A stretch of 64,000 bases of DNA from Phialocephala subalpina (lineage: Eukaryota; Ascomycota; Leotiomycetes; Helotiales; Mollisiaceae): NCBI GenBank assembly GCA_900073065.1, contig FJOG01000007.1, forward strand, positions 115,087-179,086, written 5' to 3'. Position 1 is the stretch's first letter; each line of letters opens with the position of its first letter. Made by a program: the position numbers and the translations under genes. This document shows, piece by piece, positions 32,046 through 44,383 of this stretch. A model generated the notes under the pieces. It searched no databases. It was not told the origin of the DNA and saw only the letters and a list, made by a program, of their open reading frames with translations.

Positions 32046-33054
32046 ATGCCTCCGGAAGCTATCCATGAGATAGAGGTACTTCACCCTTCGCTTAATCTAA
32101 TATATTTCTTACTGAGTCTTAGCAGAATCCACCTCGCGATAGATTGGAATTCTACAGAGAGTATTGCGGGAACACAAGCCAACAACTTGCGAGAGCCGTA
32201 AAGGAAGTCCAAATACCAGGGTCCACAACGCTTTCGAAGGGAAGGTCAACGACTCCAGATTATTTTGGTGAATGCTCAGATGAAAGCTCAGTTGCGCTGG
32301 GTGCTGAACTGCATCAACTTGCTACCCTCGCTCTCGAAAAAGCCAAAACCGAGAAGCAGACATCGACAAGCTTGTCCATAAGATCTTTCCAGGGTCGTGT
32401 CCAAAAAAGCAGACCCTTTACCCGGCAATTTCAACCAAACCTTCCAGAGATTCAACGCCTCCTTGATGACCAGACATCTCCAACCACAGCTCCTCCTCCA
32501 TCCGAGCTCCCCAATTTTCAAATCTTTGTCGGAAACCTAGGAGTTGTGAGACCTCCAACCACAGCTCCTCCTCGACCCAAGCCCCCCAATTTTCAAAGCC
32601 TTACCAAGCACCTAGGAGTTGTGACATCTCCAACCACGGCTGCTCCACCAGAGCTCCTCGATGTTCAAACCTTCACCAAAGACATGGAAATTGTCAGGAA
32701 CCGCACATTTTCAGCTATTCCCGCCTTGTCGCTGGAAGATGCTCAATGCTTGAAAATCAAGGAAGCATACGAACCTTCTCGTATATCTCCTACTGACAGG
32801 AACTGGGGTTCTCCGTACCAAGCGATGCTAGTGCGTGCTTACCTCACCGGCGATAGCATGGAAGCGATTCATGGCAAATGTCGACATCTTGTCCCTGGAA
32901 GGTAAGTCGGAAATCTCCAGTAACCATGGCTCTCGCTGAATATTGCAGCGCTATCACGTATGTAGAACAGTATCTACGATGGGGATTTCCTCTGCCGGAG
33001 CACAGAGGTCCTTGGATAGAACGGGCCTGCCAAATTGTAAATGATGAGTCATAA
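32046..33054 (+). CDS. hypothetical protein with three 25-residue repeats (304 aa)
   Basis: Exons 32046-32075, 32123-32901 and 32949-33054 total 305 codons, with 47-nt introns. The middle of the protein holds three tandem repeats of about 25 residues (TSPTTAPP..LPNFQ..LGVV pattern), encoded by a 75-bp DNA repeat. The C-terminal ~75 residues look folded (YQAMLVRAYLTGDSMEAIHG, then YVEQYLRWGFPLPEHRGPW). No family is recognised. The start adds a ten-residue first exon, supported by a good donor and acceptor. Confidence 0.6.
32474..32695 (+). repeat. 75-bp coding tandem repeat, 3 copies
   Basis: Units 32474-32548, 32549-32623 and 32624-32695 start with the CATCTCCAACCAC or GACCTCCAACCAC form. 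The first two end CCTAGGAGTTGTG; the third is more diverged and 3 bp shorter. All keep the reading frame of the host gene. Confidence 0.85.
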
Positions 33055-33224
33055 AGAATGTGATATCAGGGTTTTGTTTCTAGAATACATGTATGTTTCT
33101 AAGAAAGATGCCCTCCAGCGCATACGAGATTGCCAACAATTTCAAAAACAATCTAGTCCCATGGAAAACCCAAAGCAAAATGACATATCATAGAAACGCA
33201 ACCAAGTTAAAGACCACTCCCGCT

Positions 33225-33780
33225 TCAAAGCATTTCCTTGAACCCCTTACCTCGCGGTACCACCCCCTCTTCCTCCATGACATGTTCGAAGTGAGCCTGA
33301 GGATCGGGATCCGCGAAGGAGATAAGAAGGAGGCCCTTCTCTTGTGCCATGTCGTACGCCCTGAGACCTTCGGGGGTAACAACTTGGATGCCCTCTGGAG
33401 TCAGATGAACATCAACACAATCACCACCATCCTTGTCGCTGTATAGTTTCCCCCGCCCCTCATAGCGAGGGGGGCTGGACGTAAGGTCTGATTTCGAGGC
33501 TGGAACAACCTCTATCTCGTTGTTGGTGAGGATGGTATGTGCAACGGTGACCATTCGCTTGGGAAGGGGTCCCACGACTGGGCGAATATATCCGAGATCG
33601 GCACTATCGTGAACGGTGATTTTGTTCTGGCGTAAGATGTGGGAGATGAAGAGACACATGTTGTAGAGGCGTTCTCTGGACGAACGGTTAGAAAGACACA
33701 ATGTTAACAGGGGAATTCAACTTGCATTCTGGCTTTGGGTTTCGATATGACTTGCACACTCGCTGCTGAGGGAGTTCCAT
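33225..33780 (-). CDS. hypothetical protein (169 aa)
   Basis: Exon 1 (33780-33722) starts at an ATG and joins exon 2 (33675-33225) through a 46-nt intron that has a perfect TTCTAACC branch site but a weak donor (GTTGAA); total 170 codons. The body contains YIRPVVGPLPKRMVTVAHTI and an acidic DKDGGDCVDVHL stretch. No family was recognised. Downstream of its start lies gene-poor DNA (33781-34267) with no supported frame. It ends shortly after the 32046-33054 gene, in convergent orientation. Confidence 0.45.
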
Positions 33781-34267
33781 GGGTTAATATACATCTACAT
33801 CGATAAAAACCGGTACTCTGCAGGTGGCAGAGTGCTGGTCTCATGTACGGTTTCCCAATGCTGTCCATGGAGAAATGGGTTTTGGAACTCAGTTCACAGC
33901 AGCGCTTGCGGAAGGAATGACCAACCGTTCGTCCACAAAAGCGGACGGGCAGCGAGCCGGAGATATCGCTAGTGCATGCCTAATTTGGCAATTTCCCGAG
34001 CCTTTTCGGCTCCTTCCATTTCGGGTAACCTTAATCAGGGTTCAAAGCTTAATCAAGACGGCTGCTTACAAGATTCCGAGAATGGGAAACGGGTAATCAA
34101 GCGAGTAAAAAGATCGAACGCAGAGAGGAGGGGATTCTATTTTCGGGAATGCAGAAAACACGAACACTTTCATCCAATGAGATCTCATGAAAACAATAAT
34201 TTTATTCTCGAATTTTGCTCGTTCATTGGCTTATAAAAATACAATACGAAGGTAGAGCATAGACAAT

Positions 34268-36231
34268 TTAAACAATATCCGCGACATCCCTTCTGATGGT
34301 GGGGGACTGCGGTCCTAGGTCCATGCTCCTTTCCGACTTCTCATCGAGGGTTTCAAGCTTAGATGACATACCCGAATGCGTCTTCACCAGACGTTTTTCG
34401 TCATCCTGGCTGCTGAGTCTTGAAGATCTCAACATACGCGTTGGACGACTTCTTGTGACCATCCGATGCATTTCTACATCGTCCCTCTCAAGTTTGTGAA
34501 TTCCCGGGTAGGCTTGTCGAACACCTTGCGGCTGAAACTCTGTCTCCGCAAATTCAATGTCCTGATATTCATTCATCGCCTTCAAGACCGTGCCCCGAAT
34601 TGAGTCGCTGAAGTCAGCTTGTGCGCAGACTGTATAATCTTATGAGAAATTTGACAATCGTGCAGATAGATATACTCTCACCTGCCACCTTTGTCTTTCC
34701 TGGAGAACGTTGGATTCGTTTCAGCATCAGGGATTCGATGATCGGCAGAGCCTCCTTTTGGTATAGGAAGCGCCAGTGAGAGCTATTGGGAACTGGTGGA
34801 GGCTTTGTCTCCTTGTACGGATAGAAGCAGGAAAAAGTCAATATAAGCTTGTCTGGATTAGCACCGCTTCAAGAGACAAAATCAAGTCAAATTTGGCTCA
34901 CATTTTCGCCGTCCAGCTCGTGGAGATCCTTAATCCAGTCAGAAGCCCACTCCTCTTGATCATTGTCTTCTAGTACCCAGTACACATCGATCTTTCGTGT
35001 GATGAGGCCTCGTCGGTATTGGTATGCCCAGTATTCGTCCGGAAGTACTTTACGATCCGTCATATGTCGAATATAAGGAAGTATCCCAGCAATTCCTATG
35101 CCTTTCGCAACTAGGATCACCGTTTCATAACTATCGAGATGCAAATCTTTCCCGTAAGGTCCATCTAGTGTAACCGTCCGAACGGACTTTCGCGTGATTA
35201 ATTCAGAGGTAATACCAGATTGTGGTCGAATGAGGAAGGACAACGACCTGGCAGCCATTGGGGCATCCCACCACGCCACCACGAAAGGATGAGACTGAAA
35301 TCGACGACGAGTTCCCATGTCAGAGAGAAATAAATAAAAATACTGCCCAGGGCGCACTCGTAGCTCCGTTGCCATCCGAATTGTCATTCTCATGGCGCCA
35401 ACGTCGTTCTGTGTGGAGGTGCCCGTAAAGTGCGTTATCACAGCCTGATTTGTCTTGCGGTTCCAGCGCCGCCCCAGATTGTAGTACGCTACCCTCGAAA
35501 GTCGCCAAACCAGATTCAGAGTCCACAATGATAAAGATACTATCGGGAATACGAATGTGCTAGATTTAATCGAAGACAAATGCTGGAGTAAAGCCAAGAC
35601 CGCGACGAAGGCGAAAAACAGGTGGACCTTCAAGAAGAACTCGTACATTAATCTGCGAACGAAGGACAATGAGACTAGGAGGAGCAGCGCCAGCGCTGAA
35701 GCCGACTGGCCTGATTGTCAGAAATTCCAAACCCATTTGCGAAAGACTTACAGAAATGCCAGAAATCTGAGAAGAGTCGAACGTCCATGGCTTCCCCGTC
35801 GCAATAACCAGAACGACGTGTAGCAGGCTTTGAAGAATCACAACCCTGCCAATCCAGTGATGTGCCAAATAGTAGGTATGGACGGAAATTCCGAGGAAGT
35901 TAGCCAGCACACTTGTCCGACCTCCCAGAAATAACGGTATCATATTTATCGCTGCCATGGTGCCGGATCTCAGCAGAAGGTCTCCTGTGTTCTTGATGCC
36001 GATACCCATGCAGAAGCCATTTATGACAATGTAGGATCCTACCATGAGACCTTGAAATCTAGTGACGCTGCCGAAATAACGGCGGCGAAGCAATGGGTAG
36101 ACTAACTTCTTGAGCGCCAAGACTTGGAAACGAGACACGAAGAAGTTGGCTGCAAGTGAGCCGATGCGATGAATGAGAAGGCAGGCGGAAACAGCAGCAA
36201 CGGACACGGCGTACCACTGTGCGATATTCAT
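34268..36231 (-). CDS. ferric reductase (FRE-type, heme/FAD/NADPH)
   Basis: Exons 36231-35752, 35705-34902, 34847-34682 and 34629-34268 sum to 604 codons. The ferric reductase transmembrane domain has two His pairs spaced for two hemes: HHWIGRVVILQSLLH and HLFFAFVAVLALLQH. The FAD site block is HPFVVAWWD (normally HPFT), and the NADPH site VAKGIGIAGILPYI follows. The last exon is a cytosolic charged tail. Such enzymes move electrons from NADPH across the membrane to reduce Fe(III) or Cu(II). The HPF block deviates from consensus, so cofactor preference may differ. Ferric reductases are recurrent Starship cargo; the DUF3723 and patatin genes close by support that context. Confidence 0.88.
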
Positions 36232-36593
36232 GATGAGATGTTGTTAGTAAGAGCTTTTGCTATAAGGACTTTTGTACATCGAGGGGATGTTCTGGACTAT
36301 TTGTGGTTGTGCTGTTTATTTTCAGGAAAATATTCCCCGGAACTGTCCTGGCGCATGCGCGCGGCAATTCCCAGATCCCAGATCCGACTAAAAGCGTTAA
36401 GTCCAAGGCGCTTAAGTATTGGGTGACCGCGCTCGCGCATACAAAGCGCCTGCGATGGTACCATTTCCGAGCAGATTCCTTATAAATTGTACGAAGGATT
36501 CTGTTTTCAACTTTCTTGAGATGAAAATTCCGAAAGCAAGCCAACCCATTGCCAAGTCATATCACCTTCACCAAAGAAGCTCGCTCGCACAAG
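36232..36593. promoter_or_regulatory. shared upstream region between divergent genes
   Basis: About 360 bp separate the start of the minus-strand ferric reductase from the plus-strand MADS-like gene, so they are divergently transcribed. No defined operator could be assigned. A TTATAAAT sequence occurs at about 36480. Short open frames here have no domain. Confidence 0.35.
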
Positions 36594-37512
36594 ATGAGAT
36601 TCCTAGAACGCAAACACACTATTTTCAAGAAGAGCTTCGAGATGAGTACTAGATTAAAAGATGTCGATATCCAAGTCATAGTCAGATCTGGAAATGATTG
36701 GTTTGGCTATCAATCGGAGAATTGGGTAGAGTACTCTATGCCACCGGTACGAAGTCTTTCAGTTTGGAAATGAAGCTCTGCTAACTCACCCAAAGGATGT
36801 CATTATCTCAGGTCCAGGCGACTTCATGACACACAATCAGGCTTTACAGAAAAGTGGTACCTCCCCCGATAGCATACGAGCCCAGCAGACACGACGACCA
36901 TCGACCCCTCCATGCCATTCACCTCGACCCATAATGCAATGGGACCGTACCTCAACCGATACGTTTAGTGCGCATACTATTTCACCACCGAAGCCAATAT
37001 CTCATACACCAAATGCAGCACCTATGCCAGCGCCGAGTATGGCCTCTAGCGCATTTGACATGCCTGACTATTTCCTTGACGCGACGCTCCAGAGTCTTCC
37101 CACTCCTGCATCCTCACCCCCGCGAGCCGCAGATGCGCGAATAGCAGACATCGGAAGTGTGGACGCCTTGCAATCTTCCCGAAACGATGGCGCCGCTGGG
37201 TCTCCATTCGCCCCCGGAGATCATTCGGCCCTTTCTACACCCCGGAAACGGCCACGAAGTAGTGCGTTTCCGGAGCTGGAGATTCAAGGTTTTGGCCAGA
37301 GCTGGCACTGGCAAGGGAATAACTTTTTACTAGGAGAGGATACGCCGGCAGAGAAAAAGCGGGCATTTGTCAAGAAAGAGGGTCGTGAGAGTGATGAGGA
37401 GCAGGCTTTGCTTTTACAGACCGTTCCCGTGTTTCAACCTTCCCTATTGTCACCATTACGATGTGCACCTCCCTCTTCTCCTCAAGGCCCAGGTAGAAGC
37501 TCTGTACAATAA
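36594..37512 (+). CDS. short divergent MADS-box-like regulator (289 aa)
   Basis: Exons 36594-36746 and 36796-37512 are joined by a 49-nt GTACGA..AAAG intron with a GCTAACTC branch site, giving 290 codons. The first exon has the MADS core pattern: RKHTIFKKSFEMSTRLKDVD followed by IQVIVRSGNDWFGYQS, matching the (R/K)xTxFKKxxELxxLxDVDvxvIi rule of SRF-type domains, but it lacks most of the usual N-terminal basic arm. The rest is Pro/Ser-rich and disordered with a basic TPRKRPRS motif. It is likely a nuclear regulator. The start at 36594 is the only ATG close to the core. Function in this cluster is unknown. Confidence 0.6.
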
Positions 37513-37592
37513 TCTCATAGCGTAGTCACGGAGTTTGGAGTGTCGGAGTATATAAAGTTCAATTTCAATTTCAGTTGTAGCTCCTATTGCGC

Positions 37593-40500
37593 CTACAGTT
37601 CCTCTTCAAGCTCTTCTGATGCAACTACTCCATCTCGTTTCACAATACCCTCAAACTTCGGAAGTCCTGAGTTCGCTGCAAAGTCTGTCTTGATGTTCGT
37701 CACCCCGTTGAATGTTAGTTCTTCAGCTCTAGTCCTGGTGTTGTTTTGACTTGGCTCAGTGAGGGGCTCCATCGACTGGAAGATTTTGGCGGGTATTCCA
37801 TCACGTCTTTTAGCTTGCATCTCATCACCCTCTTTAGCTCTGGTGCGTTGCTCCTCTGTCGCGAGAATCTTGGTCGGCAGTCCTTCAGGTTCCTTTCCAT
37901 CATAGGAGCGTTTTCTCTTTACTCCATGCACCGCTTCAAACTCTCCAAATTCTCTGATTCTCTTTGCTCCTTCTTCTCTGCCTTTTGCCTCGAATGATCC
38001 TTTCCTCTTTAGAATGACCGGACCATTTTTAAGCCCCATCTGGTTCTCAGGTATATTCCCCTCCTCGTGCTCATTTCCTTGTGCACCCTTAGCCTCTCGT
38101 ATGCCGGTTACGGCTTGAATGGTCGCAGACACATTGCTATTTTGAGCGGTCGTTTGAAATGTACTTTCGTGGTCATGCAATCCATCGCTAAGTCTCGCCT
38201 TAACAATGATCTCGCCTTCATCGACCTCGGAATTCTCATCACGAGAGCTCTCAGTATCAAAGAGGTCCTCGTCGCCATTAGATCCTCCTGAGAATGCCGG
38301 CTCTGGACTTGGACGGCCCTTGGGTTGGGTTGTGGCTTCGAGTGGCTTCCACACATTCTCAAACTCTGCCAACATGGGCTTCTCGATGAGCCAAGTTAGG
38401 AAAGACAGGCTCCCTTTCCCAATATGGTCAAAATCAATAGTTCTAAGGCGTTGTAAGTCGGATAGCTTGTGAGCAAATCTCTCGGACACACTGCTCCCCA
38501 TGGGGAGTTTGTCTGTGTTCAATCTATGCCAGGATCGATTCGATGGACTTTGGAAGACCAAGATACACATTTGCTCTGTCCCTCGCTGAATAGTCATAGT
38601 GTGTTCCTCGCATCTTGGAATGCTCCAAGAGGAATCGAATGTCCCAAACGAAAGTTCAGGGAAGTCTCGAGCGGTTAAACCAAGTGATGTGGTTACCAAA
38701 TCTGGGTGCGCTTGTCTCCATTCATCGAGCAAATTCATCCCAACGCTCGTCCATCGATCAAATCGCTCCCTTTGTACGAAGACGTATGTCTCCAGTGGCT
38801 CGCTGAGCATATGTCTGATTATGTTAGATTTGGTGATGGTTTGAAATATTCCTTTCGATTCCACCGACATGGTCCAGCTCCTCCGGTTCTCTAGGTGTGT
38901 CTCCATAGCCTTGCTCGACATTTCAACACGTTTCGGCGGGCGCATTCCATTCCATTCGAAAAAGGTCAGCTTTACTGGCACCTCGCTCGCGTCTTCTTGC
39001 ACTAGTGGTGGACCTGGAGATACTCGTGGAGCAAGATCACCTTTGGCAGCAATACTTGGTGTGGGTGACGGCTTTTGGCCTGCAGGAGTTTGAAGTACAT
39101 CTGCAGAAACAGTGCCAAAATCGTTCAAGTGCCAGAGAACTGGGTCGCTCTTGACCTCGAATGGTTCGAAGGCGGATTGAGTATTAGCTTCGTCGATTGG
39201 TGTATTTGGCTGTGTCGATATACCTCGTGGTGCGTCGTTCCAATTAGCAGTAGCTGATGGGGAAACGATTGCAGATCTAGTTCGGATAGGGGAAAGTCGC
39301 GTTAATGACCGTTCTTCAGATTGAGAGAAAGCTTTCCCTATCTGATCATCTGTAGAAATAAGTGAGGCAACTCCAGATCTTGGTTCACTAGGCGGAAGTC
39401 GTGACCATGTACTAAGTGGGCGAGTGTCCTCCGTAATGTAAGGGTAGACAGCTCCAGGAATCGCTGTTCTATCAAGGGGAAGTTCCGGTATTTCTTGGGC
39501 GTTGGACTGAGTGAAATTCTCTACTGGATTAATCGACTTGCTTGATAATAAAGAGGCAACTCCAGATCTTGGTTCACTAGGCGGAAGTTGTGACCATGTA
39601 CTAAGTGGGCGAGTGTCCTCCGAAATGTAAGGGTAAACAGCTTCAGGAATCGCTATTCCATCAGGGGGAAGTTCCGGTATTGTTTGGGCGCTGGACTCAG
39701 TGAAATTCTCTATTGGATTAATCGACTTGCTTGATAATAAAGAGGCAACTCCAGATCTTGGTTCATCTGGCGGAAGCTGTATTATCAAAGATCGTACACT
39801 AGTCAATTGAGGAGCCTCTTTTATGACGTCGAAGCGATCACTTGAGACGGAGCTAGGACTCTCTAATGATCTTCTGAAATCGTCGGCGATGCTGTTATTT
39901 AGTGGTTCAGGGAAGACTGCTTGACCACTTCGAGGAAGGGCAAGGTCCGCGACAGGTGAGAGACTCTTCGGGTCACGTCGAGTTGAATCTATAGAAAGTG
40001 TTTGCAAGGGTCCTTCGTTATCCATATCCTCTACAGTTGGTCGTTGATATCGACTCGGCATTGTTGCGAAAAGTTTTCGATCGATTCGAGATTGAACTTG
40101 GCCTGGATCCCGTTTTCCACCTTTGGCATTGTTCGGCGTCTGATCTTGGCTCGGGGGCCGGCTTAGAGAAGTTTGTGACGGTTCAATAGATATCTGTCGT
40201 CCGAACTGTTGACTTTGGGAGCCATCCATCGATACGGGGGTTACTTGGCGCTCACTGGGAAGTGCCACGATGTCCCCTTCTTCCTGATTCGTAGCATTGG
40301 TGCTATTTTGTTCGTCTAGGACTTCATTGTCTGCTTCTGACGATCCGGGTATGGTGATTCTGTACTGCGTTGACGTCGAAGGCGCCAGCTCTGTTTCCGT
40401 CTCTAAAATACCGCCAAGATCAGGTTGTATTCGGGGAATGCCACTAAGGCGCAGTCTTGAGCGTCTGGTCTGCTGCTGCTGCTGCTGTCTGGCTGTCTCA

Positions 40501-42967
40501 TAAGGCTGCCATCGCTTGTTGTATGATACTCTTCGCGGCAACAACAACGAGATAATAGACCTGGGTGACCTTTCCGGTGAGTTGTATGCGTCCCCGTCGA
40601 TTGCGGTCAACTTGCCAAGTTTGCCTGTATCTTCTGAAGTGATCATCCTGTCCTTTGAAAATGCGCTGAAGGCAGCTGGTTCATTTGTCCTGATGCGTGG
40701 ACTGATTGACACAGAATCATGAGGAGAAACATTGGTAGTTTGAGATGAGAAGACCAGCTGTGAGGCATCGCTTGAATCTGTCCGTCTTGGTTGGGCTTGT
40801 GGAGCAGTCTGAAGAGCTTGCAAACCGGAGTCCGGCATCACTATCAGCGTTGATCTTTGAGCTTCCAGAGAAGAGTCAGCCCCTGAATTTTCTCTAGAGA
40901 TTTGCGTTATCCTCTGGGGTTGTGCCAAGCGTGGAGGTGAATGTGGAGTTTCTTGTGATTGACTCAAAGCTGGTGGGAGATTAACCGCCTGCGTGGATTC
41001 CTGTACAAAGTCTGTCATGTTTTGGTCTTTTTCGACTGGGACTTCTGCAACAGGCTCAAATCCGCCATCATTAAGGCTTAGATCTTCGTCATAGAACGAA
41101 TCTTGAGGGTGGATATTTTGACGTTCCATGGTAGGGGAGGGGATTGCCAGGCTCTCATGGAGATCCTCCGGAAGGTCCATAGTTTTCCCAAAGAATGCAT
41201 TCATAAAGTCACGCTGTATGAACATGGCGCTTGGCATATCATGAGAGCCATTCAAACCGTTCTCGGTCATGTTGGGGATGTATAGATTCTCTCTGCCATC
41301 CTCGAACGCGCGCTGATATGGAACCCCCCATCTCCTGTTGAGATCGTGCAGATCAGATCGTATGGCTTGGCAGTCTTGCACGAGTGGCTCAAGTTGAAGG
41401 CTTTTCGTTGTTGTCGGAAACTCAAGAAACATTTTGTCTATGAGTCCTTCCAAATCTGCTGATTCTAAGTTAAATACTTGACCCACAGCTGTGCGAAGAG
41501 ACTCTTTCCTAGGGTCATTTGTAAGGGTCTTCTCGATCTCCTCGGAATTGAATCCAATCCGACGAGCAGACTCAGCGAACAGATAGTTCTGTAAGGGATC
41601 AAGTCTGGTAGCATAAAGACAACCACCAATTTCCTTCCTTGGTGCACGTCCTCCTAGGTCTGGGAAAGCTCGCAGAGCAATAAGCCACAGTTGCTTATAG
41701 GCAAGATCCCAAGGCAGGCGTTGAGAGTTACTACTTAAGTCTCGGAGTACTTTGCCCTTCCCAGATTCAACAATATATTCCGGGCTTTTCCAACACTTAC
41801 GCAAGTCCTCTTGTAGGGTGTAGCGCACCTTCGATGGCAACACAAGATGTTTGAGTATCTTGGCCCCAATGTCCACGTACTTCAAGTTCTCGTGCAATGA
41901 TTTGATGCTCGGTATAAGGCACTCGATAGAGAGCAGAGACTCTAGAAGGATTTGTCTCATTGACTGATCAGTGACTTTGGGGAATAATAATCCAGTGCCC
42001 ATTGCTTGGATGATGAAGTCTCTGTCCTCGCTGCTGACCCCGGGAGCTCTGCATTGCACTGCTTCAACTGTTTGCATATCTACGAGAGCTTGGATGATCA
42101 TTATTCCGCAAGTGATGATATCCCAAATTTCCTTGATATGTTTTAGATATCTGATGATTTCCTGCGCAGAGAGTAAGCAACCTGCACGTGGTTGTAGTGC
42201 AATGTCCCGAAGTACCTCGTCACATCTAAGAGCTAAGTGTCTCTGGATATTTCCCAATTCCAGCCAGACCCACAAACCGGGAAACACTCTTAGTTCGTCG
42301 AAGTGATAAGTAAAATCTTTATGTCCCAATAGTCGAGATAGAGCTGTTTTTTTGCATGGAGTGAGATATGATTCCCAAGTCGGAACATCAAGATGCTTCC
42401 CTGATCTGTGGCACTCCCTAATATTTAGATAAACATCGCCGTCGTTAGGGGGTACTTGGAACGTGTAGTCGTGTCTCCAGAGCGCGAAGAATTTATCGCG
42501 AACATCTTTATTCGCAAGAATGAGCTAGGGTTCGACCGCGTTTTGGTGTACGTACCTGTGGAATCACACAAGAACAGTCTTATTGCCCACCACCGATCCC
42601 TGCTATCAACGAAGAATTCCTCAGCAGCTTTAACGCGATGCTTTCCTTGCAGGCACTGTAGCTTTTGCCCTACTGCCGTCTTGAGGAAGCACAAGGATCC
42701 ACGCTTCGTTGGAGACAGAAGTTCACTCTGGTTGATGTTGGAAGCTCTGAGGGCTCGTTTGAGTTGCGTTGTGCTAATAATAACTGGTATGTAGTGATCC
42801 GGATCATACCTCCTGCATTTTCTAAGTTCGAAATTTTTTATCAAACCGTCGACGATGCGAGAATCTAGCTCTCTTCCCCCAACAAATTCCAGGGATGAAA
42901 TTGCCACCCGCGCCGTTCCGATCATACGTTCCCCAAGGTCAATCTTACATTTGGTCGAGAGTGTCAT
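37593..42967 (-). CDS. DUF3723 protein, very long (1774 aa)
   Basis: Exon 1 (42967-42556) and exon 2 (42505-37593) are joined by a 50-nt GTACGT..AAAG intron. The N-terminal ~500 residues follow the DUF3723 pattern: CRRYDPDHYIPVIIS, LQCLQGKHRVKAAEEFFVD, RDRWWAIRLFLCDSTDVRDK, NDGDVYLNIRECHRS, then FPGLWVWLELGNIQRHLALRCDE. The long C-terminal part is disordered and Ser/Pro/Glu-rich, with a polyGln run (40471-40487), a 63-residue tandem repeat (39364-39775) and basic clusters. DUF3723 has no known biochemical function; it is one of the auxiliary families that recur in Starship elements. The single very long open exon argues the gene is under selection or recent. Frame and motifs across the intron are exact. 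Confidence 0.9.
39364..39775 (-). repeat. 189-bp in-frame tandem repeat within the DUF3723 gene
   Basis: The motif GAGGCAACTCCAGATCTTGG starts at 39364, 39553 and 39742, a strict 189-bp period (63 codons). Units differ by scattered substitutions. They encode PRSGVASLLSSKSINP and PLSTWS(R/Q)LPP blocks in the disordered C-terminal region. Confidence 0.9.
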
Positions 42968-43046
42968 CTGGGAGCAATTGTTCAGAGCGTCATGATAATG
43001 GATGAATATAGTGTCCGTCGTTGTAAATAGGAGAAAAGGGGAGTTC

Positions 43047-43273
43047 GAAGCTTAGCAGAAATCTATTGAGCTTCCAGAGACCAGTAGAATTCTACTAAGC
43101 TTCGACCTCCGGTTTCTCGGATATATACGAAAGCCTAGTAGAGATCTACTGAACTTCCAGAGACCAGTAGAATTCTACTAAGCTTCGACCTCTCCGGTTT
43201 CGCGGTATACACGAAAGCCTAGTAGAGATCTACTGAACTTCCAGAGACCAGTAGAATTCTACTAAGCTTCGAC
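43047..43273 (+). repeat. 84-bp palindromic tandem repeat, left of assembly gap
   Basis: Almost three units with an 84-bp period; matching landmarks are at 43053, 43137 and 43221. Each unit is itself full of palindromes (AGTAGAATTCTACT, AGTAGAGATCTACT) and is bounded by GTTCGAAGCTT or AAGCTTCGAC. The array runs into the gap at 43274-44099 (826 Ns), which suggests the repeat defeated the assembly. Confidence 0.9.
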
Positions 43274-44099
43274 NNNNNNNNNNNNNNNNNNNNNNNNNNN
43301 NNNNNNNNNNNNNNNNNNNNNNNNNNNNNNNNNNNNNNNNNNNNNNNNNNNNNNNNNNNNNNNNNNNNNNNNNNNNNNNNNNNNNNNNNNNNNNNNNNNN
43401 NNNNNNNNNNNNNNNNNNNNNNNNNNNNNNNNNNNNNNNNNNNNNNNNNNNNNNNNNNNNNNNNNNNNNNNNNNNNNNNNNNNNNNNNNNNNNNNNNNNN
43501 NNNNNNNNNNNNNNNNNNNNNNNNNNNNNNNNNNNNNNNNNNNNNNNNNNNNNNNNNNNNNNNNNNNNNNNNNNNNNNNNNNNNNNNNNNNNNNNNNNNN
43601 NNNNNNNNNNNNNNNNNNNNNNNNNNNNNNNNNNNNNNNNNNNNNNNNNNNNNNNNNNNNNNNNNNNNNNNNNNNNNNNNNNNNNNNNNNNNNNNNNNNN
43701 NNNNNNNNNNNNNNNNNNNNNNNNNNNNNNNNNNNNNNNNNNNNNNNNNNNNNNNNNNNNNNNNNNNNNNNNNNNNNNNNNNNNNNNNNNNNNNNNNNNN
43801 NNNNNNNNNNNNNNNNNNNNNNNNNNNNNNNNNNNNNNNNNNNNNNNNNNNNNNNNNNNNNNNNNNNNNNNNNNNNNNNNNNNNNNNNNNNNNNNNNNNN
43901 NNNNNNNNNNNNNNNNNNNNNNNNNNNNNNNNNNNNNNNNNNNNNNNNNNNNNNNNNNNNNNNNNNNNNNNNNNNNNNNNNNNNNNNNNNNNNNNNNNNN
44001 NNNNNNNNNNNNNNNNNNNNNNNNNNNNNNNNNNNNNNNNNNNNNNNNNNNNNNNNNNNNNNNNNNNNNNNNNNNNNNNNNNNNNNNNNNNNNNNNNNN

Positions 44100-44158
44100 A
44101 AGGTCGAAGCTTAGTAGAATTCTACTGGTCTTTGGAAGTTCAGTAGAAATTTACTGGC
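44100..44158 (-). repeat. same palindromic repeat, inverted, right of the gap
   Basis: The sequence resumes with AGGTCGAAGCTTAGTAGAAT, the reverse complement of the unit on the left of the gap, followed by ACTGGTCTTTGGAAGTTCAG and one more half-palindrome. Because each unit is nearly palindromic, orientation is ambiguous, but the array clearly spans or flanks the gap. Confidence 0.85.
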
Positions 44159-44383
44159 TTTTAGGAACTGGGAAGGTTTACTCGTCTTGTGTAAAGGGAA
44201 TCGTGGATCTGGATTGTCGTTCTCAGGATGAGCCAAGAATGGACTAGTGCGGGGTACCTCGAGTGCGGGGTAACGAGAACAGAGTTTCAGGAATGTATTT
44301 CGATATCCCGTATAGAGAAAAACTTCCGAGTCTCTGATATTAAAAATAAGTTTTGACCCTTTAATCAGCTTGAATGCACTTTC

